From: CAWGYQ01 sp963817395
Lineage (GTDB): Bacteria; Acidobacteriota; Vicinamibacteria; Vicinamibacterales; CAVPJW01
Length of the DNA: 64,000 bases
Assembly (NCBI GenBank): GCA_963817395.1
Contig: CAWFOC010000004.1
Location: 682,001-746,000, forward strand
Direction: 5' to 3'
Part shown: positions 1 to 9,271 of the stretch, in pieces
Position numbering within the stretch: position 1 is the stretch's first letter
How the letters are laid out: every line of letters begins with the position of its first letter
Notes under the pieces: generated by a model
The model's input: the letters and a program-made list of their open reading frames with translations, nothing else
Told to the model about the DNA's origin: nothing
Database searches by the model: none
Made by a program: the position numbers and the translations under genes

Positions 1-2
1 CG

Positions 3-1181
3 GTCGTGGCCACGCTGGTGGTGCTGGCTCTTCTGGCGGTTCCCTCCGCGACACGATACCTGGCCGCCCGGCGCGCTCCGGAAGTAGACATTGTGCGAGT
101 GACGCGCGCCGCGGCAGCGGCCGACGGCGGCTCGACGGCGCTCCCCGTGCTGGTCGCCAGCGGGTATGTGGTGGCCCGCCGGAGCGCGGATGTCGGGGGG
201 AAGGTCGGAGGCCGGCTGCAGTCCATGAGCGTCGAGGAGGGCGATCGTGTGCGCGCCGGCCAGATCATTGCGCGTATCGAGCACGGCGAGCTCGACGCGC
301 AGCTGGCGGAAACGAAGACCGCAGTCGCCGAAGCACGGGCTCAGATCGCCGAAGCGACTGCTGCACACGACGAGACGAAGCGCGATCTGGAGCGCCAGCG
401 TACACTGAGGCGCGACGGGATTGTCACCGAAGCGGCCGTGACTGCCGCGCAGGCCGCCGCCGAAGTGGCAGCGGCCCGTGTGGAGCTGGCCCAGGCGACG
501 CTCGCCAGCGCCGATGCGCGGGTGCGGGTCGTCGAGGAGAACATCGAGAACACGAACGTCCGCGCCCCGTTCAACGGCGTGGTCATTGCCAAGCGGGCCG
601 AGCTTGGCGAGACCGTTTCCCCCTTCGGCGTCATGGGTCAGGCGAGCCGCGAGGGCGGCGCCATCGCGACAATTGCGGACCTGAACGAGCTCGAAGTGGA
701 AACTGAGGTCAGCGAGACCAACGTCGGGAAGCTCCTCGCCGAGATGCCCGCCGAGGTCCGCCTGCAGGCCTACCCGGAGGTCTTTCGAGGTCGACTTCGA
801 CAGATCTTTCCTGCGGCCGATCGGGCCAAGGCCATTGTCGAAGTCCGTGTCAGCATTCTCGACCCCGACGAGCGCGTGCGACCCGAGATGAGCGCGACCG
901 TGACGTTCCTCGAGGCAGAGCGTCCATCCGGACAGAAGAGGCCGCCGGCCCCTCCAGCCACGCTGATGTCGAAGCGGGCCGTCGTGCAGCGCAACGGCGG
1001 CACCTACGCGTGGGTCGTCGCCGACGGAAAGGCGTCGCGCCGGGCACTTGTCCTGGGTCCGGAACGGATCGACCTGGTCGAGGTGCAGTCCGGCGTGGCG
1101 CCGGGCGAGGCGGTCATCGTGAGCCCTCCGGAGACCGTGGTCGAAGGCGGGCCGGTGAAGGTTCGAACCGAAGGAGACTAG
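3..1181 (+). CDS. Efflux RND/MacB-type periplasmic adaptor subunit (HlyD family), 5' partial
   Basis: Membrane-fusion protein that would bridge an inner-membrane ABC exporter to an outer-membrane channel. The frame is open to the window edge, so the true start probably lies just upstream. The first visible residues form a hydrophobic anchor. A biotinyl-lipoyl half (GRLQSMSVEEGDRVRAGQ) follows, then a long Ala/Glu-rich coiled-coil hairpin (about residues 95-185), the second lipoyl half (NVRAPFNGVVIAKRAELGE) and a beta-barrel with C-terminal domain. The ATPase gene starts 7 bp downstream and two FtsX-like permeases follow, so this is a MacA-MacB-like tripartite exporter. The substrate cannot be told from sequence. 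Confidence 0.9.
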   Translation, partial: VVATLVVLALLAVPSATRYLAARRAPEVDIVRVTRAAAAADGGSTALPVLVASGYVVARRSADVGGKVGGRLQSMSVEEGDRVRAGQIIARIEHGELDAQLAETKTAVAEARAQIAEATAAHDETKRDLERQRTLRRDGIVTEAAVTAAQAAAEVAAARVELAQATLASADARVRVVEENIENTNVRAPFNGVVIAKRAELGETVSPFGVMGQASREGGAIATIADLNELEVETEVSETNVGKLLAEMPAEVRLQAYPEVFRGRLRQIFPAADRAKAIVEVRVSILDPDERVRPEMSATVTFLEAERPSGQKRPPAPPATLMSKRAVVQRNGGTYAWVVADGKASRRALVLGPERIDLVEVQSGVAPGEAVIVSPPETVVEGGPVKVRTEGD

Positions 1182-1188
1182 TGCAGCG

Positions 1189-1881
1189 ATGAGCGCGGTC
1201 ATCGAGCTCCGTGACGTGACGAAGGTATACCGTCGCGATTCTCTGGAAATTCCGGTGCTCGAGCACGTGAGTTTCGACGTGCCGTCGGGCGACTTCCTGG
1301 GGTTGATGGGGCCGTCGGGTTCGGGCAAGTCGACGCTGCTGAACCTGATCGCCGGCATCGACCGGCCCACGCGCGGACGCATTCATGTTGCGGCCACCGA
1401 CATCACGGCGCTGTCCGATCGCGGACTGGCCGCCTGGCGGGCGCGTCACATTGGGTTCATTTTTCAGCTCTACAACCTGATTCCCGTGCTCACCGCGTTC
1501 GAGAACGTGGAGCTGCCGTTGCTCCTCACGCGACTGTCGCGCGGCGAGCGGCGCGATCACGTGATGACGGCGCTCGACATCGTCGGGCTGAGAGACCGCG
1601 CGGAGCACTACCCGCGACAGCTGTCCGGCGGACAGGAGCAGCGGGTGGCCATTGCGCGCGCGATCGTCACCGATCCGACTGTGCTCCTGGCCGACGAGCC
1701 CACCGGGGATCTCGACGCAAAATCAGCGGCCGACGTGCTGGCGCTCCTCCAGCGGCTCAACGGGGAATTTGGCAAGACCATCGTGATGGTGACGCACGAT
1801 CCTCACGCCGCGGAACGTGCGCGCCGTGTCCTGCATCTGGAAAAGGGCTCGCTCATCGAGCAGATCAAGGTCGGAGCCTGA
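1189..1881 (+). CDS. ABC transporter ATP-binding protein (MacB/LolD type)
   Basis: ATPase of the exporter; 230 aa, the usual length for the LolD/MacB nucleotide-binding subunit. Walker A is GPSGSGKST (about residues 42-50), the Q-loop lies in FIFQLYNLIP, the signature is LSGGQEQRVAIARA, Walker B is VLLADEPTGDLD and the H-loop is VTHD. The signature carries Glu where most relatives have Gln (LSGGQ-E-QR), a minor variant. It starts 7 bp after the adaptor stop, and the first permease starts 1 bp after its stop, so the four genes look like one transcription unit. Confidence 0.95.
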   Translation: MSAVIELRDVTKVYRRDSLEIPVLEHVSFDVPSGDFLGLMGPSGSGKSTLLNLIAGIDRPTRGRIHVAATDITALSDRGLAAWRARHIGFIFQLYNLIPVLTAFENVELPLLLTRLSRGERRDHVMTALDIVGLRDRAEHYPRQLSGGQEQRVAIARAIVTDPTVLLADEPTGDLDAKSAADVLALLQRLNGEFGKTIVMVTHDPHAAERARRVLHLEKGSLIEQIKVGA

Positions 1882-1882
1882 C

Positions 1883-3038
1883 ATGCGCTACCTGATGCTC
1901 GTTCTGAAGGGCATCCGCCGCAACACGCGGCGCTCGCTCCTCACGGTGTTGAGCGTGGCGATCGCGGTGTTTCTGTTCTCGTCGCTTCGGGCCATTCTCG
2001 ACGGCTTCTCGGGCGCAGTGGCGGCCAGCTCGTCCACTCGCGTCGTGACCGTGCGCTCGACCTCGCTGATGTTCACGATGCCGATCACGCACTTCGAGTC
2101 GATCAAGGCCGTCAGCGGCGTGCGTGATGCGACCTGGGCGAACTGGTTCGGCGGCGTGTACAAGGATCCCAGCAACTTTTTTGCACAATTCGCGGTCGAC
2201 CCGGAAAGCTATCTGCGGGTCTATCCGGAGATCCTGCTGACGCCGGAAGAGCGATCCGCGTTCCTCTCCGATCGGACGGGCAGCCGTCGTCGGCGTGGGC
2301 CTGGAGCGGCGGTTTGGGTTCAAGGTCGGCGACCGCGTCACGCTCAGGGTGGGCATTCCGGTCTATGGCCGTGAGGACTTCACCTTCACGATCCGCGGGA
2401 TCTATCGGGTGGCCGTCCAGGGATTCGACGATCAGACCATGCTGTTCCACTGGAAGTACGCCGACGAGCGCGCGCTGATCAAGAGTCAGGTCGGCTGGTA
2501 TGTCTCCGAGCTCAACGACCCCGGCGCCGCGGCCGCCATCTCGGCCGCGATCGACCAGCGTTTCGCGAATACGGCGTTCGAGACGAAGACCGAGACCGAA
2601 AAGGCGTTTCAGGCGAGCTTCGTCAGCATGATGGGCAATCTCAACGTGCTGCTCGGGGGCATTGCTCTGGCGGTCATCATCACGACGCTCTTTGTTGCCG
2701 GCAATACCATGGCCATGTCCGTGCGCGAGCGGACGACCGAGGTGGCCGTGATGCGAACGCTCGGGTTTCCCGCCCACACCATCTTCTTGCTCATCACGGC
2801 GGAGGCCGTCGTCATGGCCGCGGTCGGCGGACTGATCGGCGCGGCGCTGGCGAGGCTCTTCGCCTCCTCCGACAACTTCACGGGTCTCTCGGGAATCGTG
2901 CCGGCTTTCTACGTGAGCCCCCAGAACATCGCCCTCGGGCTCGCGCTGGCGATATTCATCGGGCTGACGGCCGGCATCATTCCGGCCACGATGGCGGCGC
3001 GGCTCAAGGTCGTGGACGCACTGAGGCGCGTGGCCTAG
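1883..3038 (+). CDS. MacB-like FtsX-family permease (frameshifted near 2279)
   Basis: Inner-membrane permease of the exporter. It has an N-terminal transmembrane helix (LLTVLSVAIAVFLFSSL), a periplasmic MacB_PCD-like region and a C-terminal FtsX domain with three helices. The protein is split: the frame beginning at ATG 1883 runs through LTPEERSAFLSDRT, then matching sequence resumes one frame on with AAVVGVGLERRFGFKVGD. Dropping one G near 2279 joins the two parts into a normal permease of about 385 aa. I read this as a sequencing insertion because both halves are intact. The ATG lies 1 bp after the ATPase stop, suggesting translational coupling. Confidence 0.85.
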
Positions 3039-3051
3039 CGGGGAACGTCGT

Positions 3052-4218
3052 ATGGGGCTCGTCGGGCACTACAACCTCCGATCGATTTTCGCCCGCAAGG
3101 TGACGGCGGCGATGACCGCGCTCGGCATCGCCATGGTCGTCGCGACCTTCGTCATCACGCTGGCGCTCGCCCAGGGGTTCCGTGCCACGCTCGTCGCAAG
3201 CGGTCAGCCCGACAATGCCATCGTTCTCAGGCAGGGTGCGCTGTCGGAGAACGTCAGCGTGGTTCCGCGCGCGGCCGTCCCGTTGATTGAAACCCTGCCG
3301 CAGATCGCCCGCGATCAACAGGGTCAGCCGCTCGCGTCACCCGAGCTGCTCGTCATCATTTCACGCCCGCGCGCCTCCGACGGACAACCGGCGAACGTCC
3401 CGCTCAGGGGCGTCGGTCCACGCTCGTTCGACGTGCGCAACACGGTGCGCCTCGTCGAGGGGCGCCGTTTCCGTCCCGGGCTGGCAGAGGTTGTCGTGGG
3501 TCGCCTGGCGACCCGCCGCTTTCAGGGCCTCACGCTGGGTCACACGATCCGGTTCGGCAACAACGACTGGACGATTGTGGGCGTCTTCGCCGCGGATGAT
3601 TCGGCGTTCGAGTCGGAAGTGTGGGGCGACGTCGATCTGATGCTTCCCGCATTTCAGCGTCCGAGCTACCAATCGATTACGGTCAAGCTGACGAGTCCCT
3701 CGGCGCTCGAGTCGTTCCAGGCGGCACTTGCGTCCGACAACCGGCTCGAGCTCGGCGCCCAGTCGGAGCGCGACTACTACGCCTCGCAGTCGGTTCTGAT
3801 GACGACGATGATCCGGGTGCTCGGATCGTTCGTGACGCTCATCCTGTCCATCGGCGCGATGTTCGGGGCCATGAACACGATGTACGCCGCGGTTGCGTAT
3901 CGAATCCGTGAGATTGGCACGCTGCGGGCGCTCGGGTTCTCGCGCCTGCGCATCATGTCCGCCTTCATGGCCGAGTCGGTATTGCTCGCCGTCATCGGCG
4001 GCATCATCGGCTGTCTGATTGCATTACCCGCCCACGGCATCTCGACGGGGACGACGAACTGGCAGAGCTTCAGCGAGGTGGCGTTCCGCTTCCGCATCAC
4101 GCCGGCGCTTCTCGGCGGCGGTCTCATCTTTGCCGCGGTGATGGGCGCCCTCGGTGGCCTGCTCCCGGCCATTCGGGCCGCACGGATCCCGATCGCGCAG
4201 GCTCTGCGCGAAATTTGA
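3052..4218 (+). CDS. MacB-like FtsX-family permease, second copy
   Basis: Second permease of the same operon, 388 aa and intact. An N-terminal helix after IFARKVTAAMTALG is followed by a periplasmic MacB_PCD domain of about 220 residues and an FtsX core with three helices (about residues 260-385), ending in the typical PAIRAARIPIAQALREI. It lies 13 bp after the first permease. Two half-size permeases with one ATPase suggest a heterodimeric membrane unit. It ends 17 bp from the convergent gene at 4236. Confidence 0.92.
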   Translation: MGLVGHYNLRSIFARKVTAAMTALGIAMVVATFVITLALAQGFRATLVASGQPDNAIVLRQGALSENVSVVPRAAVPLIETLPQIARDQQGQPLASPELLVIISRPRASDGQPANVPLRGVGPRSFDVRNTVRLVEGRRFRPGLAEVVVGRLATRRFQGLTLGHTIRFGNNDWTIVGVFAADDSAFESEVWGDVDLMLPAFQRPSYQSITVKLTSPSALESFQAALASDNRLELGAQSERDYYASQSVLMTTMIRVLGSFVTLILSIGAMFGAMNTMYAAVAYRIREIGTLRALGFSRLRIMSAFMAESVLLAVIGGIIGCLIALPAHGISTGTTNWQSFSEVAFRFRITPALLGGGLIFAAVMGALGGLLPAIRAARIPIAQALREI

Positions 4219-4235
4219 TCTCACCTCGTCAGACT

Positions 4236-4958
4236 TCAGTGCGCGAATCCGATTCGGAGCTCCGCTACCAGCGGCAGATGATCGGACGCGATCAGCGAGG
4301 TTCGTGTGCGCGGCAATTCGAGCTTCACGACCTCGACGTGCCCTTCGTAGTAGATGTGATCGAGGTGAAGGATCGGAAAGAGGCCGGGATAGGTGCGGCG
4401 ACGCCGCAGGTGCGAGCGCAGGTCGATGCTTTGCAGGCGTGCGCTCAGCAGATCGGTCGCGAGCCCGCGCATCCACTCGTTGAAGTCGCCGAGCACGAGC
4501 TTCGGGGCGACAATGCGGCGGTCGTGCACGATGGCCGACAACCGTTCGGCCTGGTGGCGCCGCTCGCGGAACGCCGTCCCCAGATGCACGTTGTAGAGAT
4601 GCAGAGTGTGATCGTCCACCGCGAGATCCACGCGCTGGCACGCGCGCGGTTCGCACGTCTTCCACGAGAGGTCGTACTGCACGTGGTGGCGGATGGGAAA
4701 GTGGCTGAGCACCGCGTTGCCGAAGGCCTGGCCGCGAAGCAGACGGGTTTCGGCCATGACCCAGCCCATCCCGAGGGCAGCGCCGAGCTCCTGGGCGTGG
4801 CCGCCTCCATGGGGTCCCGGACCGATCACCTCCTGCAGAGCGACGACGTCGGCCTCGAGCGACTCGATGACCCGCGCCACCCGGGCCGGCACCGTCCGCC
4901 CGTCCATCCCGCGGCAGCGATGGATGTTATAAGTGGCCACGCGAAGCGTGCGGCGCAT
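4236..4958 (-). CDS. Endonuclease/exonuclease/phosphatase family protein
   Basis: Metal-dependent phosphodiesterase fold (DNase I/EEP superfamily), about 240 aa. Motifs in order are TYNIHRCRG near the start (the Asn metal site), ADVVALQEV (catalytic Glu), YNVHLGT, LVLGDFNEW and the terminal SDHLPLVAEL (catalytic Asp-His). I chose ATG 4958 because the conserved fold starts immediately after it; the longer upstream reading overlaps the divergent gene at 4993. The substrate (nucleic acid, lipid or sugar phosphate) cannot be assigned. There is no signal peptide from this start, so it is probably cytoplasmic. Confidence 0.88.
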   Translation of the reverse strand: MRRTLRVATYNIHRCRGMDGRTVPARVARVIESLEADVVALQEVIGPGPHGGGHAQELGAALGMGWVMAETRLLRGQAFGNAVLSHFPIRHHVQYDLSWKTCEPRACQRVDLAVDDHTLHLYNVHLGTAFRERRHQAERLSAIVHDRRIVAPKLVLGDFNEWMRGLATDLLSARLQSIDLRSHLRRRRTYPGLFPILHLDHIYYEGHVEVVKLELPRTRTSLIASDHLPLVAELRIGFAH

Positions 4959-4992
4959 GAGGAAGCTTGCCCTCCTGTGATAGAAAGCTGAC

Positions 4993-5340
4993 GTGAGGAT
5001 TGATCGTCGCACAGGGCTGGCGTGGGCGCTCGCACTGGGGCTTGGAGCGTGCATCAGGGACCCGCCCCCGGCCATCCGGGTCGACCGGGGGCTCGTCCTG
5101 GTGGAGAATCAGACTGACGAGCCGTGGCTGGACGTTGAAATCTGGCTGAACGACCACTACCGTGTCACGCGGGATCGAATCGCCCCGGGCGAGCGGCTCG
5201 AAGTGCCGCTCGACGTCTTCGTGGCCGGGTTCGGTCAGCGGTTCGACCGGGCGCACCAGACCGTGAAGGGCGTCGAAGTGACAGCAGCCAGCGGCGGCCA
5301 GCCTGTTCGGCTGGTATGGGGTTCCGGGCGTCGCCACTGA
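4993..5340 (+). CDS. Small lipoprotein, YcfL-like, function unknown
   Basis: A 115-aa protein beginning at a GTG codon. A short hydrophobic N-terminus ends in a lipobox (LGLGAC), so it is predicted to be a lipoprotein. The mature part is a small beta-rich domain (VLVENQTDEPWLDVEIWLN), resembling short periplasmic Ig-like lipoproteins; I do not recognise a specific function. It is divergent from the EEP gene with about 34 bp between starts, and a small zinc-ribbon-like gene follows 19 bp later. Confidence 0.65.
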   Translation: MRIDRRTGLAWALALGLGACIRDPPPAIRVDRGLVLVENQTDEPWLDVEIWLNDHYRVTRDRIAPGERLEVPLDVFVAGFGQRFDRAHQTVKGVEVTAASGGQPVRLVWGSGRRH

Positions 5341-5359
5341 GCCCCGCGTGGAGGGAGCG

Positions 5360-5662
5360 ATGACGAGACTGAAATCGGAGTTCGAGGTCGGCTGCCCGTG
5401 TTGCGGCGCGACGCTGGTAATCGATCGCGATCTCGGCCGCGTGATCGAGCATCGAGAGCCACCACGCGGTGATCGCCCGAATCTCTCCGACGCGCAACGC
5501 ATCCTGGCCGACGAAGCCGCCCGGCGCGAGGCCATCTTCGAGCAATCGGTGACCGCCGAGAAAACGCGCGGCGATGCCCTGTCGCGTCGCTTCGAGGAGG
5601 CGCTGAAACACGCCAAGCAGGAGCCGATTACCAAACCCAAACGCGACTTCGATCTCGACTGA
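5360..5662 (+). CDS. Small zinc-ribbon-like protein, function unknown
   Basis: A 100-aa hydrophilic protein. The N-terminus carries a CPCCG knuckle in a beta-hairpin context (EVGCPCCGATLVIDRDLGRV), as in zinc-ribbon proteins, but only one Cys cluster is visible. The rest is a charged helical stretch ending in a Lys/Asp-rich tail. ATG 5360 is preceded by a GGAGGGAG ribosome-binding site at a good distance, which favours it over the in-frame GTG at 5348. No function is assigned. Confidence 0.65.
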   Translation: MTRLKSEFEVGCPCCGATLVIDRDLGRVIEHREPPRGDRPNLSDAQRILADEAARREAIFEQSVTAEKTRGDALSRRFEEALKHAKQEPITKPKRDFDLD

Positions 5663-5679
5663 GTCTTCGACACGAGGGA

Positions 5680-6298
5680 TCAGCGGAACTCCGACGGCAG
5701 CGGGGTCCAGCGATCCCGTCCGCGATAGTAAACGGGCTTGCGGCCGAACCGCGCCCGGTACGCTCGATAGCGCTCGCGAAGCCGATCGATTCGGCGATCG
5801 GAGCTGACAATCCGGCGGTGGCGAATGTCGAGCAGCATGCGCTCCACCTTCCACACGTTCTTGTCGGACAACCGCCAGTCGTAATCTCCGAGAACCCGCA
5901 GATCGACCACGGCGTAACCGATCAACCGGCCTGTGAAGTCGACGTACGGTGTCGACATAGCTGAGGGCAAGCGCTCGAGGGCTGGCAAAGACGGCCTTGC
6001 GCCCATGCAGCCCCGGATCGCGTGACCGGGCCACCGATCCCCAGCGGCCGCCCCGCCGGTACACGAAAATGACGTGATCGAGCTTGTCGATCGACTCGAA
6101 GCTCATGACCAGCGGCGGGTGGCCATGTTGCTCGAGGATGGTGGCGGCCGTCAGCGCCGCCTCGAGACAATGTGCGCATCCATGCGCGACGACTCCCCTG
6201 AAACTGCGCAGCGTCGCCCGCCCTGGCGGAGGCTCGAGGTTGTAGGGCAGCTCGTTCAGATACGCCTGCACTCTCGCGGGCGTGGCAAGCCGTCCGAC
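5680..6298 (-). CDS. Transglutaminase-like hypothetical protein (frameshifted near 5947)
   Basis: About 200 aa once one extra base near 5947 is removed: the N-terminal part ends ALALSYVDT and resumes one frame on as YVDFTGRLIGYAVVDLR. A Cys in AHGCAHCLEAALTAA, a following LDHVIFVYRRGGRWGS strand and a later Asp in LGDYDWRLS resemble the Cys-His-Asp order of transglutaminase-like folds. That is a fold-level guess, not a family assignment. The start is ambiguous: GTG 6298 or GTG 6271, with no clear ribosome-binding site. It ends 17 bp from the convergent zinc-ribbon gene. Confidence 0.6.
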
Positions 6299-6346
6299 GA
6301 GCCGACGCTCGGCGCACGGTCAGCGCCGAGAGAGGCGGCGGCGCGC

Positions 6347-7220
6347 TCAATCAGATTGGACCGAGGATGCGCGCTCGAGGTCCGAGAGCAGCTCCGATGG
6401 CGTCCACTCGAGGCCGGTGAACACCTTGGCGAGGCGACCGTCGTGGTCGATGACCGCCGTGCGCAAGTTGTGCGCGATGTCGGCCGGGTTCGTCTCGCGA
6501 ACCAGTGTGAGCCCGAATCGTGACGCAAACCGATCGATGAGGTCGCGATCGCCGGTGGCGAACGTCCAGAGCGACGGGTCGGCGTTCAGTTTTCTGGCGT
6601 GCGCAGCCAGCACTGCCGGCGTGTCGTGCGCCGGATCGAAACTCACAGAGAGGAGATGAGCACGCTTGGCCAGCCCGCGCTCCTTGATCGTCCGCTGCAG
6701 GCTGGCGAACTGCCGATCCAGAAACGGACAGAACGTCGGAATCGGGCAGCGCGTGTAAATGAAGGTGACGGCCACCGCGCGACCTTTGAGTGATGAGAGT
6801 CGCCGCTCCTTGACCTTGCTGGTCGATGAAGACCAGGTCGGGAACCGGATCGCCGGGCTTCAGCAGCTCGAAGCCCGACGTTGCCGTCGGAGCGGGCGGC
6901 GGCGTGTCGACCGGTGCGGTGCCCGTCTTCTCGATGGCCGACAGATACGCTCGCGTGTCCTCAACGACCAGCGTGGCGCGGATGAGATCGCCCGCGGCAC
7001 GCCCGTCGAGCAGTCGCCGATCGCGGACCGAAAACGGCATCGTCATGCCCGGCATGAATCCCGGGATGTCGTCGTGTTTGATGAGGAGCTCCTGCTTGTT
7101 GATATCGAGGCCCAGAATCTGACCCGTCAGTGTGTAGTGCCGTTGTTCGTGAGCGTTCCGGCACGCGCCGAACATCACACTGCAGACAAGAACCATCTGA
7201 ATTGATCGGCTGAACCGCAT
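6347..7220 (-). CDS. CusF-SCO1 fusion copper lipoprotein (frameshifted near 6812)
   Basis: Predicted exported lipoprotein (signal ending VCSVMFGAC) with two copper domains. The first is CusF-like with the Met-rich site GFMPGMTMPFSV (about residues 55-70). The second is an SCO1/SenC thioredoxin fold with the Cys pair in TRCPIPTFCP and the conserved His in ADIAHNLRTAV. SCO proteins deliver copper to the CuA centre of cytochrome oxidase, so a role in oxidase assembly or copper handling is likely. The frame breaks near 6812; skipping one base joins VFIDQQG to the linker LSSLKGRAVAVTF. The start is ATG 7220, with ATG 7232 as an alternative. It is divergent from the DUF72 gene. Confidence 0.85.
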
Positions 7221-7308
7221 GAGATTCCCCATCGTCTGGGCGCCGCCTCGTCCGGAGGTCCTGATATAATCGGCCTCCGTTTTCCACGGCTCGTGGCGCG
7301 CCAACGCG

Positions 7309-8025
7309 ATGATCTGGATCGGTACGTCCGGATACAACTACCCCGAATGGAAGGGCGTCTTCTATCCGGCCGATCTGTCGTCGGCCAAGATGCTGCCGTA
7401 CTATGCGGCGCGCCTGCCGACGGTCGAGATCAACTACACGTTCTATCGTATCCCGAACGAGAAAATCGTGGCCGGGTGGGACGCCCAGACGCCACCGCGC
7501 TTCAAGTTGACGCTGAAGGCCCCGCGGCGGATTACTCACGATCAGCGGCTCAGGGACTGTGGTGAGCTCGTGAAGAGCTTCTGCAGGACGGCGGGAACGC
7601 TCGGTCCCAAGCTCGGCGCGTTGCTCTTCCAGCTGCCGCCGACCTTCAAGAAAGACCTGGCGATCTTCGATGCGTTCCTGGCCGATCTGCCTCCGGCCGC
7701 GCCCGCGGCGTTCGAATTCCGCCATCCGTCCTGGCTCGACGACGAGGTGTTCTCGCGACTGCGCGAGCGGAGGGTCGCACTGTGCGTCGCCGACAGCGAG
7801 AAGCTCTCGACACCGGTCGTGGTGACGGCAGACTTCGCCTACTTCCGCCTCCGCGACGAGGGTTACGGCGACGGCGACCTGATGCGCTGGGCCGAGACGA
7901 TCAAGGCGAGCACGGTGACGTGCACCGACGTCTTCATCTACTTCAAGCATGAGGAGCGGGGCATGGGACCGGAGTTCGCCCGCAAGATGATCGAGTGGAC
8001 CGGGGCCAGCCGTGAGCCATCATGA
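7309..8025 (+). CDS. DUF72 domain-containing protein (YecE family)
   Basis: A 238-aa TIM-barrel-like protein of the DUF72 family, recognisable from the start IWIGTSGYNYPEWKGVFYP, from EINYTFYRIP and from FEFRHPSWLDD. The family is widespread and its biochemical role is unsettled. ATG 7309 lies 89 bp from the divergent copper lipoprotein start. It is intact and of normal length. Stop 8023-8025 lies 13 bp before the next reading frame on the same strand. Confidence 0.9.
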   Translation: MIWIGTSGYNYPEWKGVFYPADLSSAKMLPYYAARLPTVEINYTFYRIPNEKIVAGWDAQTPPRFKLTLKAPRRITHDQRLRDCGELVKSFCRTAGTLGPKLGALLFQLPPTFKKDLAIFDAFLADLPPAAPAAFEFRHPSWLDDEVFSRLRERRVALCVADSEKLSTPVVVTADFAYFRLRDEGYGDGDLMRWAETIKASTVTCTDVFIYFKHEERGMGPEFARKMIEWTGASREPS

Positions 8026-8038
8026 CGCGTGCGTGTGA

Positions 8039-9247
8039 GTGGGGGGAGATCGCGTGGCTCCTGCGCTGATGGGCTCGACATCCGGCGGACGAACGCGTGC
8101 CCGGCGGCTTCGCGAGGTCGAGGCGGACATCCGGAAGGGCGTCGCGACCCGTCACGATATTCCGACGCCGGCCCTCGTGCTGGATCTCGATGCCTTCGAA
8201 TGGAACGTCGGCACGATGGCCTCTTTCCTGCGTGCCCGGCAGCGTGATTTCCGACCTCATGCCAAGACCCACAAATGTCCGGAAATCGCCAAGGCGCTCG
8301 TGCGGGCCGGCGCGATTGGTGCGTGTGCGGCCAAGTTGAGCGAAGCCGAGGTGTTCGCCGACCACGGGATCGGGGGGCTGCTCATCACGACTCAAGTCGT
8401 GGGCCGCGACAAGATCGAACGAGCCATCGAGCTTGCCGCTCGCCAGCGCGACACGCTCTTCGTCGTCGACAACCCACAGAGTGTCCGCGACCTCAACGAC
8501 GCCGCGGCGGCGTTCGCCGCGGGTCCCACGCTCCGCGTGAACGTCGCCATCGATTTGCTGTACGGCCGAACCGGCATCGAGCCCGGTGAGCCCGCGTTGG
8601 AGTTGGCGCAGCTGATCGCGAAGCAGCCTTACCTGAAGCTGGCCGGTCTTCAGGCGTACGACGGTGCCGCCTCGCACACCGTGGGCTTCGAAGCGCGCCG
8701 GGCGCGCTCTCGCGAAACGATGGGCCGCGCCGTCGAAACGCGCGATCTGCTCGAACGGCACGGCATCGAGTGTTCGCTCGTCACGGGCGGGTCGACCGGC
8801 ACCTACAACATCGATGCAGAAATCGACGGGATCACGGAGCTGCAGCCCGGCAGCTTCATGTTCATGGATGTGGACTACAACCGGATCGGTGGTCAGGACG
8901 GGCCCGTCTATCGCGATTTCAGGAATGCGCTCACGGTGGTGACCACGGTGGTCTCACGCTGGGGGCAGACCGCCATTGTCGATGGCGGCTTCAAGGCCTT
9001 CTCAACCGACAGGGCGTTCACCCCGGAAGCGCGGCAGCTGGACGGCGTGTCCTACGCGTGGGCTGGAGACGAGCACGGCCGGCTGGACCTGACCCACGCT
9101 CCTCGCGAGGTCAAAGTCGGCGATCGTATCGAGTTCGTGATTCCACACTGCGATCCGTCAGTGAACCTCTACGATCAGATCTACTGTGTCCGGGGCGATC
9201 GGGTCGAGGAGGTCTGGAAGATTGCCGCGCGGGGCATGAGTCAATAG
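8039..9247 (+). CDS. D-threonine aldolase / DSD1-family PLP enzyme
   Basis: Fold-type III pyridoxal-phosphate enzyme that cleaves D-threonine-like beta-hydroxy amino acids or dehydrates D-serine. The N-terminal alanine-racemase-like barrel has the PLP lysine in FRPHAKTHKCPEIA. The C-terminal domain carries the divalent-metal site HCDPSVNLYD, typical of D-threonine aldolases. Visible length is 402 aa, with the fold starting at DIPTPALVLDLDAFEWN. The start is uncertain among GTG 8039, GTG 8054 and ATG 8069, and I kept the longest. The aldolase and dehydratase activities cannot be separated by eye. Confidence 0.85.
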   Translation: MGGDRVAPALMGSTSGGRTRARRLREVEADIRKGVATRHDIPTPALVLDLDAFEWNVGTMASFLRARQRDFRPHAKTHKCPEIAKALVRAGAIGACAAKLSEAEVFADHGIGGLLITTQVVGRDKIERAIELAARQRDTLFVVDNPQSVRDLNDAAAAFAAGPTLRVNVAIDLLYGRTGIEPGEPALELAQLIAKQPYLKLAGLQAYDGAASHTVGFEARRARSRETMGRAVETRDLLERHGIECSLVTGGSTGTYNIDAEIDGITELQPGSFMFMDVDYNRIGGQDGPVYRDFRNALTVVTTVVSRWGQTAIVDGGFKAFSTDRAFTPEARQLDGVSYAWAGDEHGRLDLTHAPREVKVGDRIEFVIPHCDPSVNLYDQIYCVRGDRVEEVWKIAARGMSQ

Positions 9248-9271
9248 CACGGCGACCGCCGCGCGGGCCCA

